DNA of 6,100 nt from Propionibacteriaceae bacterium. GTDB lineage: Bacteria; Actinomycetota; Actinomycetes; Propionibacteriales; Propionibacteriaceae. Each line of letters opens with the position of its first letter. Within the stretch, counting starts at the first letter, position 1. Shown here one piece after another: positions 1-5,822 of this stretch. A program made the translations under genes and the position numbers. The notes below the pieces were generated by a model. The model was not told the DNA's origin, made no database searches, and saw nothing but the letters and a program-made list of their open reading frames with translations. The stretch spans positions 1 to 6,100 of the forward strand of contig DAIESZ010000045.1 in assembly GCA_027346035.1 (NCBI GenBank), read 5' to 3'.

Positions 1-972
1 GCCTCGACCGTCGTCGAGCTCGACGGGGCCAGGTTCCTCGTCGACCCTGTCTTCGCCGACCGCGTCTTTCCCTCGCCCACTCGCGGACCGAAGCGGCTGC
101 ACCCGGTGCCCGGCCGCGTCGAGGACATCCCCACGGTCGACGCGGTGCTCATCTCGCACGACCACTACGACCACCTCGACTTCCCGACCATCATGCGGCT
201 CGAGCGCACCCACAAGCCGCGCTACGTCGTCCCCCTCGGCGTGAACTTCCACCTCATGGCATGGGGCGTGCCCCCCGAGCGGATCACCCCACTCGACTGG
301 CGAGAGGAGACCGACGTCGCCGGCGTCACGCTCACCTGCACCGAAGCGCGGCACAACTCCGGCCGCGGCCTCGTCGACAGCGTGACGCTGTGGTGCGGCT
401 GGGCGATGCGCGGGCCGCGGCACAGGGTGTTCTTCGCCGGCGACTCAGGCACGTCGAAGCGGTTCGCGAACATCGGCGCCGACCTCGGCCCGTTCGACCT
501 GACCATCCTGCCCGTCGGCGCCTACGACCAGTTCTGGCCGGACATCCACATGGACCCCGAGCAGGCCCTTGCCGCGCACCGCGACGTCAACCGCGTCGCT
601 GCCGACGCCGAGGCCCTCGTCGCCGACGCCGCCGGAGTCGCCGACGCCTTCCTGGAGGGCGACGCGCGCATCGACACCCCTGGTGGCACGCACGAGGAGG
701 GCGAGCCCACCACCCTCCACCGGACCACGATGACCCGAGCCGCCTCGTCGGTGCTGCTCCCGGTCCACTGGGCGACGTTCAACCTCGCCATGCACTGGTG
801 GTCCGAGCCGGTGCGGCGCCTGCGCCGGGCGGCCGCCGAGGCCGGGGTGCCGGTCGTCTACCCGAGGCCCGGGGAGCGGGTCGACGTCACAGCCGGTTCC
901 CCACAGGACGTGGCGGCCCGCTTCGCCCAGCCGTGGTGGGAGGCGTGCGCGGCTCCTGACGACCGCGACTGA
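1..972 (+). CDS. MBL-fold metallo-hydrolase, UlaG/NAPE-PLD-like (5' partial)
   Basis: The reading frame is open from base 1 to the TGA at 970-972, so the start lies before the window. The GTG at 106 is not the real start, because family-like sequence (VELDGARFLVDPVFADR, the first strands of the fold) lies upstream of it. Counting from base 1, the metal-binding signature HDHYDH gives His53, His55, Asp57 and His58. Further probable ligands or active-site residues are His118 (ARHNSG), Asp148 (AGDSG), His183 (DIHMDPEQA) and His256 (LLPVHW). This set fits the zinc-dependent hydrolases related to UlaG (ascorbate-6-phosphate lactonase) and NAPE-PLD. The substrate cannot be told. No signal peptide is visible in the part present. 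An Ala/Asp-rich stretch of about 50 residues (roughly 196-249) separates DIHMDPEQALAAHRD from LLPVHW, which as I recall are nearly adjacent in relatives. The gene converges on the glycosyltransferase operon and is probably unrelated to it. Fold confidence is high; function is unknown. Confidence 0.9.
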   Translation, partial: ASTVVELDGARFLVDPVFADRVFPSPTRGPKRLHPVPGRVEDIPTVDAVLISHDHYDHLDFPTIMRLERTHKPRYVVPLGVNFHLMAWGVPPERITPLDWREETDVAGVTLTCTEARHNSGRGLVDSVTLWCGWAMRGPRHRVFFAGDSGTSKRFANIGADLGPFDLTILPVGAYDQFWPDIHMDPEQALAAHRDVNRVAADAEALVADAAGVADAFLEGDARIDTPGGTHEEGEPTTLHRTTMTRAASSVLLPVHWATFNLAMHWWSEPVRRLRRAAAEAGVPVVYPRPGERVDVTAGSPQDVAARFAQPWWEACAAPDDRD

Positions 973-1003
973 CCCGGGGACGCCCCGCCACCGTCGGCCG
1001 CTT

Positions 1004-1022
1004 GGCGCCGGCACCCGGCGCC
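1004..1022. terminator. GC-rich hairpin between convergent genes, possible terminator
   Basis: A perfect inverted repeat: GGCGCCGG (1004-1011), a 3-base loop, then CCGGCGCC (1015-1022). It begins 31 bases after the stop of the metallo-hydrolase and sits at the far end of the flippase remnant, so it is downstream of both converging transcripts. There is no T-tract on either side, so it is not a classical intrinsic terminator. Terminators lacking a strong U-tract are often proposed in high-GC actinobacteria. The role is inferred from position only. Confidence 0.4.
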
Positions 1023-1256
1023 CGCGCACACCGAAGGTCCGCCTCCGGGCGGCCGCGGTGTTGGCCAGCGTGGCGACTACGAGCGACCGAGCGTTGGCGA
1101 GCTGGGCCGCCACGCCCGCACGGGCCAGCACCGCGACGAGCCCGAGGTGCAGCACGGTCGAGAGGACACCCACACCCCTGCGAAGCGCACGACGTCGCGA
1201 CGCAGCACCGCACCGGACGGCTGTACCTGACCAAGCTGCGTCGTCAGCGCACCCAT
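1018..1256 (-). pseudogene. GtrA-family flippase remnant, frameshifted and truncated
   Basis: On the minus strand an ATG at 1256-1254 follows the glycosyltransferase stop at once (TGAGATG). Its frame reads MGALTTQLGQVQPSGAV, then LRRDVVRFAGV. The similarity then continues in another frame from about 1173: GVLSTVLHLGLVAVLARAG, AAQLANARSLVVATLANTAA and TFGVRGR, ending near 1018. Joined, this is the first half of a GtrA-like membrane protein (RFxxVGxxST in segment 1, AxxxAxxANTAANRRxTF in segment 2). Removing 2 bases from the CACAC run near 1171-1176 restores the frame, so a GT duplication is the likely lesion. Unrepaired, the frame stops at TAG (1079-1077) after 59 codons. The last two membrane segments are absent, and the usual NRRW/F is altered to ARRR. 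GtrA proteins are thought to flip polyprenyl-phosphate sugars to the outer leaflet for GT-C enzymes such as the neighbour. A sequencing error could explain the frameshift but not the truncation. Confidence 0.72.
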
Positions 1257-1277
1257 CTCACACCGGCTTGGTCAGGT
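1225..1277 (-). repeat. 12-bp perfect inverted repeat spanning the GT39 stop / flippase start
   Basis: ACCTGACCAAGC at 1225-1236 is the exact reverse complement of GCTTGGTCAGGT at 1266-1277. In the minus-strand mRNA the first arm lies in the last codons of the glycosyltransferase (DLTKP) and the second arm in codons 7-11 of the flippase remnant. The 29-base loop holds the junction TGAGATG. The structure could tie translation of the second gene to arrival of ribosomes at the end of the first. There is no U-tract, so a terminator is less likely. Confidence 0.5.
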
Positions 1278-3294
1278 CGTAGAACGTCGAGCCCCCGAGG
1301 GTCACCGACGCGAAGCTCTCCTGCACCCAGGTGCTGATCTCGAAGGCGGCACTGCTCCCGCCCATCTGGCCCCCGGGCCCGCCGAAGCCGTCCCGCCCGC
1401 TGGCCGCGAAGTAGTGGATCTCACCGTTGGCCACGTCCTGCTGGAACTGCCCCAAGGTGGGGCTCGGATCCGATCCGTTGAAGCCGCCGATCGACATCAC
1501 CGGCAGCTGCGTGGCGATCTGCAGGCCCGCGGCGTTCTGCGAGCCGACCGCGGCCGCGACCCACCTGTAGGAGCCGGCATCGGCGCTGAGTGCGGCGACC
1601 ACCGCGGCGCTCGGTGTGTTCGCGTCGAGCAGGCCGCCAGCGCCTCCGCCGAAGCCGCCCGTCGGGCGCTGAGCCGAGGTCCCGGGGCCGAACGCGCCCC
1701 CGCCCAGCTGTCCAGGGGGCAGGACCTGGGCCGCGAACGCGCCCCGGCCGCCAGGCCCACCCATCGTTCCCCGGGTGCCCGCCGGTCCCGCCGTGACGAT
1801 CGAGCCGGTGTGGCCCACCGAGACCGTCGAGACGGTGTATGCCGCCGGGCCGGCGAGCGCCGCCACGAGCGCCGCGGCAGCCACCACGGGAACGGCCCGC
1901 AGGTCCATGGCCCGCACGAGCAGCAGCAGGACGGCCGCGGTGAGACCGAGGACGAGGACGGCATACCGGAGCGAGTCCCCGTAGGCGGTGGTCCCGGACA
2001 GGAGGACGAAGCCCCACACGGCGGCAGCGGCGGAGGCGACCGCGAGGGCCGCACCACCGAGGATCGTCTCGCGCTGCTCCCACGCCTCGGCCGCACCCAT
2101 CCCGACCAGCGCTCCGATGGCGGGGGCCAGAGCGACGGTGTAGTACTCGTGGAAGATCCCGGCCATGAGGGAGAAGACGAGCATCGTCACGACGAGCCAC
2201 CCGCCCCAGACGAGGTAGGCCGCCCGGCGGAGGTCGGTGCGCGGACGACGACCCCGAATGACGAGCCCCACGGCAAGCAGGATGAGCGCGCTCGGGATGA
2301 GCCACGACACCTGGTCGCCGACGCCCGAGGAGAACATCCGCAACAGCCCCGTCTCGCCCCAGCCCCGGCCGCCACCGACAGAGCCCGTCTCGTCACCGCT
2401 CAGCCGTCCGAACCCGTTGTAGCCGAAGGTCAGCTCGAGGAAAGAGTTGGTCTGGCTGCCGCCGATGTACGGCCGGGTGCTCGCCGGGACGAGCTCGACG
2501 ATCGCGACCCACCACCCCGCCGAGACGACGGCCGTACCGAGCGCCACGAGGGAGTGACCGATGCGGCGCCGCAGCGTCGTCGGCGCTGCGAGGAGGTAGG
2601 CAATGCCGAGGAACGGGATGACGAGCAGGACCTGCAAGGTCTTGGTGAGGAAGCCCAGCCCGACGAACGCCCCGACGAGGGCCATCCAGCGCGCGGAAGC
2701 AACCTCGATGGCGCGCATCATCGCCCACGTCGCGAGCGCCATCAGGAGGGTGAGGAGCGCGTTTGGGTTGTTGAAGCGGAACATCAGCGCCGCGACCGGG
2801 GTGAGGGCCACGACGGTCCCCGCGAGCAGACCCGCCCCCGCGCCGAACTGACGCCGGACCGTGGCGAAGACGACCGCCACCGTGGCCACGCCCATGAGAG
2901 CTTCCGGGAGCAGGATCGATAGGGAGCTCAGGCCCAGCAACCGCACCGACAGGCCCATGATCCAGAGCGCGGCCGGAGGCTTGTCCACGGTGATGGCGTT
3001 CGAGGCGTCGAAGCTGCCGAAGAAGAGGGCCTTCCAGCTCTCGCTACCGGCCTGAGCGGCCGCGGTGTAGAAGGAGTTCGCCCAGCCGCTGGCGGTGAGA
3101 TCCCAGACGTAGAGCAGCGACGTGGCGGCGAGCAGGGTCAGGAGCGCGGGGCGGGCCCAGGGTGCATCGGGGGCAGGCCCACGCCAGAATCGGGCCAGCC
3201 TGAGGCGCAGGGCATTTGGCTGGACCGACGACTCGGCAGCTGAGGTTTCGGTGGAAGCGCCGGTTGGGCCCGGCTGCAGAGCCATCGTGTCCAT
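1258..3294 (-). CDS. GT39/ArnT-like membrane glycosyltransferase, YkcB type
   Basis: A polytopic GT-C enzyme expected to move a sugar from a polyprenyl-phosphate carrier to an acceptor on the outer face of the membrane. The donor sugar and acceptor cannot be read from sequence. Numbering is from the ATG at 3294 (678 aa). Residues 1-46 are a polar cytoplasmic tail and membrane segment 1 is about 48-66. The loop after it has the subfamily motifs SGWANSFY, SWKALFFGSFD and ITVDKPP (Asp104, likely functional). Many hydrophobic segments follow to about residue 488, with FHEYYTVALAP near 381-391. A Gly-rich linker (about 505-556) leads to a C-terminal extracytoplasmic domain with MSIGGFNGSDP (about 600-610) and NGEIHYF, the hallmark of the Bacillus YkcB-type C-terminal domain. 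Start: the ATG at 3354 (698 aa) has no Shine-Dalgarno sequence and would place a regulator box inside the gene. The ATG at 3294 has GAGG nine bases upstream and is preferred. The gene is last intact in the operon, followed by the flippase remnant. Confidence 0.9.
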   Translation of the reverse strand: MDTMALQPGPTGASTETSAAESSVQPNALRLRLARFWRGPAPDAPWARPALLTLLAATSLLYVWDLTASGWANSFYTAAAQAGSESWKALFFGSFDASNAITVDKPPAALWIMGLSVRLLGLSSLSILLPEALMGVATVAVVFATVRRQFGAGAGLLAGTVVALTPVAALMFRFNNPNALLTLLMALATWAMMRAIEVASARWMALVGAFVGLGFLTKTLQVLLVIPFLGIAYLLAAPTTLRRRIGHSLVALGTAVVSAGWWVAIVELVPASTRPYIGGSQTNSFLELTFGYNGFGRLSGDETGSVGGGRGWGETGLLRMFSSGVGDQVSWLIPSALILLAVGLVIRGRRPRTDLRRAAYLVWGGWLVVTMLVFSLMAGIFHEYYTVALAPAIGALVGMGAAEAWEQRETILGGAALAVASAAAAVWGFVLLSGTTAYGDSLRYAVLVLGLTAAVLLLLVRAMDLRAVPVVAAAALVAALAGPAAYTVSTVSVGHTGSIVTAGPAGTRGTMGGPGGRGAFAAQVLPPGQLGGGAFGPGTSAQRPTGGFGGGAGGLLDANTPSAAVVAALSADAGSYRWVAAAVGSQNAAGLQIATQLPVMSIGGFNGSDPSPTLGQFQQDVANGEIHYFAASGRDGFGGPGGQMGGSSAAFEISTWVQESFASVTLGGSTFYDLTKPV

Positions 3295-3316
3295 GACGCT
3301 GAGCCTCGTGGCGCGC

Positions 3317-3334
3317 CCTGTGACCGACCTGTGC
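3317..3334 (+). promoter_or_regulatory. PhoP-type box upstream of the glycosyltransferase
   Basis: CCTGTGA-CCGA-CCTGTGC on the plus strand. Read toward the gene on the minus strand it is GCACAGG-N4-TCACAGG. The two 7-bp half-sites have a 4-bp spacer, an 11-bp period. The layout matches the known M. tuberculosis PhoP direct repeat (TCACAGC-N4-TCACAGC) and the two boxes upstream of the regulator gene in this window. It ends 22 bases before the preferred start at 3294 and lies 56 bases beyond the kinase stop. So close to the start, it could act as an operator or serve a promoter within the operon. No convincing -10 element is visible. Confidence 0.55.
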
Positions 3335-3389
3335 GACCTCTGAGGCACCGCCATGGGATCGGGTCAGGTAGTGGCGTGTGCAGTGGCGG

Positions 3390-4940
3390 TCAGGCAGTGC
3401 CGGGCAGCACGAGGGAGAAGGTCGTGTCACCCGGACGGCTGTCCAGCTCCACCCGGCCGCCGTGCGCCTTGGTCACGGCGGACACGATCGACAGCCCCAG
3501 GCCGGTGCTCCCGCCGGCGCGGCTGCGGGCGTCGTCGCCGCGGGCGAAGCGCTCGAAGACGTTGGCCCTCAGGCTCTCGGGGACGCCAGGACCGTCGTCG
3601 TGCACGGAGATGCGCACCGCCCCGCCCTCCGCACGAACCGAGGTCGTGACGCTCGTGCCCGCCGGGGTGTGCGTCCGGGCGTTCGCGAGCAGGTTGGCCA
3701 CGATCTGGTGCAGGCGCGCCCGGTCGCCGGTCACCTCGATCGGCTCTGCAGGCAGGTCGAGGCTCCAGGTGTGATCGGGCGCCGCGGCGTGCGCGTCGCT
3801 CACGGCGTCGACGACCAGCCTGGACAGGTCGACCGACGTCCGGTCGAGGGGGCGACCGGCATCGAGGCGGGCGAGGAGCAGCAGGTCCTCGACGAGCGCG
3901 GACATGCGGGCCGCCTCCGACTCGATCCGGTCCATCGCGTGGTTCACGGCGGCGGGGACGGGCTCGGGCTCGCGCCTCGACAGCTCGGCGTAGCCCTTGA
4001 TCGAGGCGAGCGGCGTCCGCAGCTCGTGCGAGGCGTCCGCGACGAACTGACGCACCCGCTGCTCGCTCTGGTGGCGCACGTTGAGCGCATCGTTGACGTG
4101 GTCGAGCATCTCGTTGAAGGCCGCGCCGACCTGACCGACCTCGGTGCTGCGGTCGGTGTACTGCACCGGGACGCGCTCGGCCAGCGCAACCTGCCCCGTG
4201 TGCAGGGGCAGCTGGGACACCTGCGTGGCGGTAGCGGCCACCCGCCGCAGCGGCGCGAGGTTGCGACGCACCAGCCACGTGCCGAGGCCGCCGACGAGCA
4301 GCACCCCAGCACCGACACCGGAGACGGCGAGAACGACCATCTGGGCGATGGTCTGGTCCTTCGGCGCCGTGGGGAGGCCGACGACATAGGTCACGACCGC
4401 GGGCGTTCCGTTGATCGCGACCGGCCACTCCCGACCCACGATCCGGTAGGACCCGATGTCTCCGCCAAGCCTCACGTCGGTGCCTTGGCGACTCGGCGCC
4501 GCCTTCGCGATCAGCTGCAGCTGGGTGCTCGTCAGCGGGACCCGCGAGTTGTTGGTGCTCCGCGTCGCCCAGCCACCCTCGAGCGAGCCGAGCACGGCGA
4601 CGAGGCCTTCGTTGCCCGGTCCGCGCCCACGGTCCTCCGCGTAGCTGCCGCCGTCGAGCTCGCCGCCTGGCCGGGGACCGCGATCCAGCGAGGTGAGCAG
4701 CTGCTTGTCCAGCTGCGCGGTGAGGTAGCGGTCGAGAGCGAGGATCGTCAGGGCGCTCGTGAGCAGGCTGAGGGCGGTGAAGAGCACGAGCATGGAGGCG
4801 ACCAGCTTCGTGCGCAGCGTCCACGAGCGGAACGGCTTGATGTGCTCCCCGACCCGCTCCGGCAGCCGCCCGAGCACGCGGGTCTGCAGCGGCGCCAGGG
4901 AGGACCCGGCGTGGGTCTCAGCCGGTGGGCTTGAGAACAT
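3390..4940 (-). CDS. HAMP sensor histidine kinase (PhoR/TrcS-like)
   Basis: A class I membrane sensor kinase of 516 aa. The cytoplasmic N-terminus is unusually long (about 45 residues). Membrane segment 1 is about 46-68, the extracytoplasmic sensor region about 70-198, and membrane segment 2 about 200-223. A HAMP linker (about 224-285) follows. The HisKA domain has SHELRTPL with the phospho-acceptor His305. The HATPase_c domain shows the N-box (QIVANLLANARTHTP, Asn416 and Asn420), the G1 box DDGPGVP (448-454), the F-box FERF (462-465) and the G2 box GSTGLGLSIV (477-486). All catalytic boxes are intact. The sensor region has no domain I recognise, so the signal is unknown. The gene starts inside the regulator gene with a 23-base overlap, implying translational coupling and a cognate pair. 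No clear Shine-Dalgarno sequence precedes the ATG; a GTG at codon 22 is an alternative start. Overall order and motifs resemble M. tuberculosis PhoR. Confidence 0.95.
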   Translation of the reverse strand: MFSSPPAETHAGSSLAPLQTRVLGRLPERVGEHIKPFRSWTLRTKLVASMLVLFTALSLLTSALTILALDRYLTAQLDKQLLTSLDRGPRPGGELDGGSYAEDRGRGPGNEGLVAVLGSLEGGWATRSTNNSRVPLTSTQLQLIAKAAPSRQGTDVRLGGDIGSYRIVGREWPVAINGTPAVVTYVVGLPTAPKDQTIAQMVVLAVSGVGAGVLLVGGLGTWLVRRNLAPLRRVAATATQVSQLPLHTGQVALAERVPVQYTDRSTEVGQVGAAFNEMLDHVNDALNVRHQSEQRVRQFVADASHELRTPLASIKGYAELSRREPEPVPAAVNHAMDRIESEAARMSALVEDLLLLARLDAGRPLDRTSVDLSRLVVDAVSDAHAAAPDHTWSLDLPAEPIEVTGDRARLHQIVANLLANARTHTPAGTSVTTSVRAEGGAVRISVHDDGPGVPESLRANVFERFARGDDARSRAGGSTGLGLSIVSAVTKAHGGRVELDSRPGDTTFSLVLPGTA

Positions 4941-5655
4941 AGCCGGCGCCCCGCATGGTGTGGATCATCGGCTCGCGCCCGACGTCGACCTTCTTTCGAA
5001 GGTACGAGATGTAGAGCTCGACGACGTTGGCCTGGCCGCCGAAGTCGTAGTTCCAGACGCGGTCGAGGATCTGGGCCTTGGACAACACCCGCTTGGGGTT
5101 GCGCATGAGGAAGCGAAGCAGCTCGAACTCCGTCGCGGTGAGGTGGATCTCCTCGCCGCCTCGGCGCACCTCGTGACTGTCCTCGTCGAGCGTGAGGTCG
5201 CCGACGACGAGCATGGAGTCCGCGTCGGAGACGGCGACGGTCGTGCGCCGCATGAGGGCGCGCACCCGGGCCACCACCTCCTCGAGGGAGAACGGCTTGG
5301 TCACGTAGTCATCGCCACCCGCGGTGAGGCCGGCGACCCGGTCCTCGACGGCGTCGCGCGCCGTGAGGAAGAGCACCGGGACGTTGGGATTGGTCGACCT
5401 CATCCGGCGCAGCACCTCGAGGCCGTCGAAGTCCGGGAGCATCATGTCGAGCACGACGGCGTCGGGGTCGAAGTCACGGGCGGCTCGCACCGCCTCCATC
5501 CCGCTCGCGGCCGACCGGACCTGCCAGCCCTCGTAGCGCAGCGCCATGCTGAGCAGCTCGGTGAGGTTGGGCTCGTCGTCGACGACGAGGACTCGCACGG
5601 GGGAGCCGTCGAGTCGCGCCAGCGCCGGCGGCGCAGCCTGGGTACGGTCCGTCAT
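4918..5655 (-). CDS. OmpR/PhoP-family response regulator
   Basis: A DNA-binding regulator of 245 aa. Residues 1-18 are a short tail. The receiver domain (about 20-135) has the acidic pair Asp26/Asp27 in VVDDE, phospho-acceptor Asp70 (VVLDMMLP), Thr98 (LFLTAR) and Lys120 (YVTKPF). A linker leads to a winged-helix Trans_reg_C domain (about 150-243) with TATEFELLRFLMRN, the recognition-helix region NVVELYISYLRKKVD and the wing HTMRGAGYVL. The stretches LFLTARD, GGDDYVTKPFSLEEVVAR, DRVWNYDFGG and SYLRKKVD closely resemble M. tuberculosis PhoP as I remember it. TrcR/TcrA-type regulators are related alternatives. Length is normal and no key residue is missing. The ATG at 5655 has no Shine-Dalgarno sequence, so the transcript may be leaderless or nearly so. 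The gene heads the operon with the kinase. PhoP-like boxes lie just upstream (5678-5770), which suggests autoregulation. Confidence 0.96.
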   Translation of the reverse strand: MTDRTQAAPPALARLDGSPVRVLVVDDEPNLTELLSMALRYEGWQVRSAASGMEAVRAARDFDPDAVVLDMMLPDFDGLEVLRRMRSTNPNVPVLFLTARDAVEDRVAGLTAGGDDYVTKPFSLEEVVARVRALMRRTTVAVSDADSMLVVGDLTLDEDSHEVRRGGEEIHLTATEFELLRFLMRNPKRVLSKAQILDRVWNYDFGGQANVVELYISYLRKKVDVGREPMIHTMRGAGYVLKPTG

Positions 5656-5677
5656 GCCATCAGTGAAGCCGAACGGG

Positions 5678-5732
5678 CTGTGCGGTCGCCAGTGGTTTCC
5701 TGTGCGAACCCTGTGAGACGCCCAGTGGCCCC
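5678..5732 (+). promoter_or_regulatory. Phased 11-bp repeat array with PhoP-type box, upstream of the regulator
   Basis: The core box at 5699-5716 is CCTGTGC-GAAC-CCTGTGA, two half-sites with a 4-bp spacer. Five units fall in exact 11-bp register: CTGTGCG at 5678, CCAGTGG at 5689, CTGTGCG at 5700, CTGTGAG at 5711 and CCAGTGG at 5722. The CCAGTGG units are degenerate but identical to each other. Eleven-base direct repeats are the normal target of OmpR/PhoB/PhoP-family dimers, and several in phase suggest cooperative binding of two dimers. The array is 23-77 bases upstream of the regulator ATG, where binding could activate or repress that gene. Confidence 0.6.
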
Positions 5733-5752
5733 CTAGCCTCTCGACACCGCCG

Positions 5753-5770
5753 GCACAGGCTCGTCACAGC
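5753..5770 (-). promoter_or_regulatory. Second PhoP-type box in the divergent region, opposite orientation
   Basis: GCACAGG-CTCG-TCACAGC on the plus strand (GCTGTGA-N4-CCTGTGC on the minus strand). One half-site is exactly the TCACAGC heptamer reported for M. tuberculosis PhoP. It lies 52 bases before the plus-strand start at 5823, on that gene's side of the spacer, and is inverted relative to the 5699-5716 box. A lone CTGTGGA at 5784 may be a further half-site. The box probably serves the divergent gene, the regulator operon, or both. Confidence 0.55.
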
Positions 5771-5811
5771 ATCCACGCCGAGCCTGTGGACGAGAGATGT
5801 CCCCCGCACAC

Positions 5812-5817
5812 GAGGAG
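5812..5817 (+). promoter_or_regulatory. Shine-Dalgarno sequence of the divergent gene
   Basis: GAGGAG followed by a 5-base spacer and the ATG at 5823. It is the clearest ribosome-binding site in the window. It fixes the start of a gene that has no recognisable domain in the part visible, and argues against the other-frame ATG at 5797. Confidence 0.75.
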
Positions 5818-5822
5818 CGGCC

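Noticed and set aside
888..907. Two CACAG half-sites (TCACAGC and CCACAGG) near the end of the metallo-hydrolase gene
   Set aside because: The starts are 14 bases apart, not 11, and they lie inside coding sequence. They serve as a useful negative comparison for the true 7-4-7 boxes.
445..1173. 242-codon minus-strand frame taken as a whole gene
   Set aside because: Only its first 50 or so codons carry GtrA similarity. The rest is the antisense of the metallo-hydrolase. It is reported instead as a flippase remnant.
1414..2922. 502-codon plus-strand open frame opposite the glycosyltransferase
   Set aside because: It is an antisense shadow of a high-GC gene. The composition is Arg/Gly/Glu/Pro-rich with no domain, while the minus-strand frame has clear family motifs.
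3378..4934. 518-codon plus-strand open frame opposite the histidine kinase
   Set aside because: It is the antisense shadow of a gene with all kinase boxes intact. The protein is His/Arg/Gly-rich and domain-free.
4759..5736. 325-codon plus-strand open frame opposite the response regulator
   Set aside because: It is a shadow of the regulator and runs over the control region. It has no motifs and no ribosome-binding site.
5734..5739. TAGCCT as a -10 element for the divergent gene
   Set aside because: It fits TAnnnT only loosely, and no -35 element can be distinguished from the repeat array, so it is too weak to list as a promoter.
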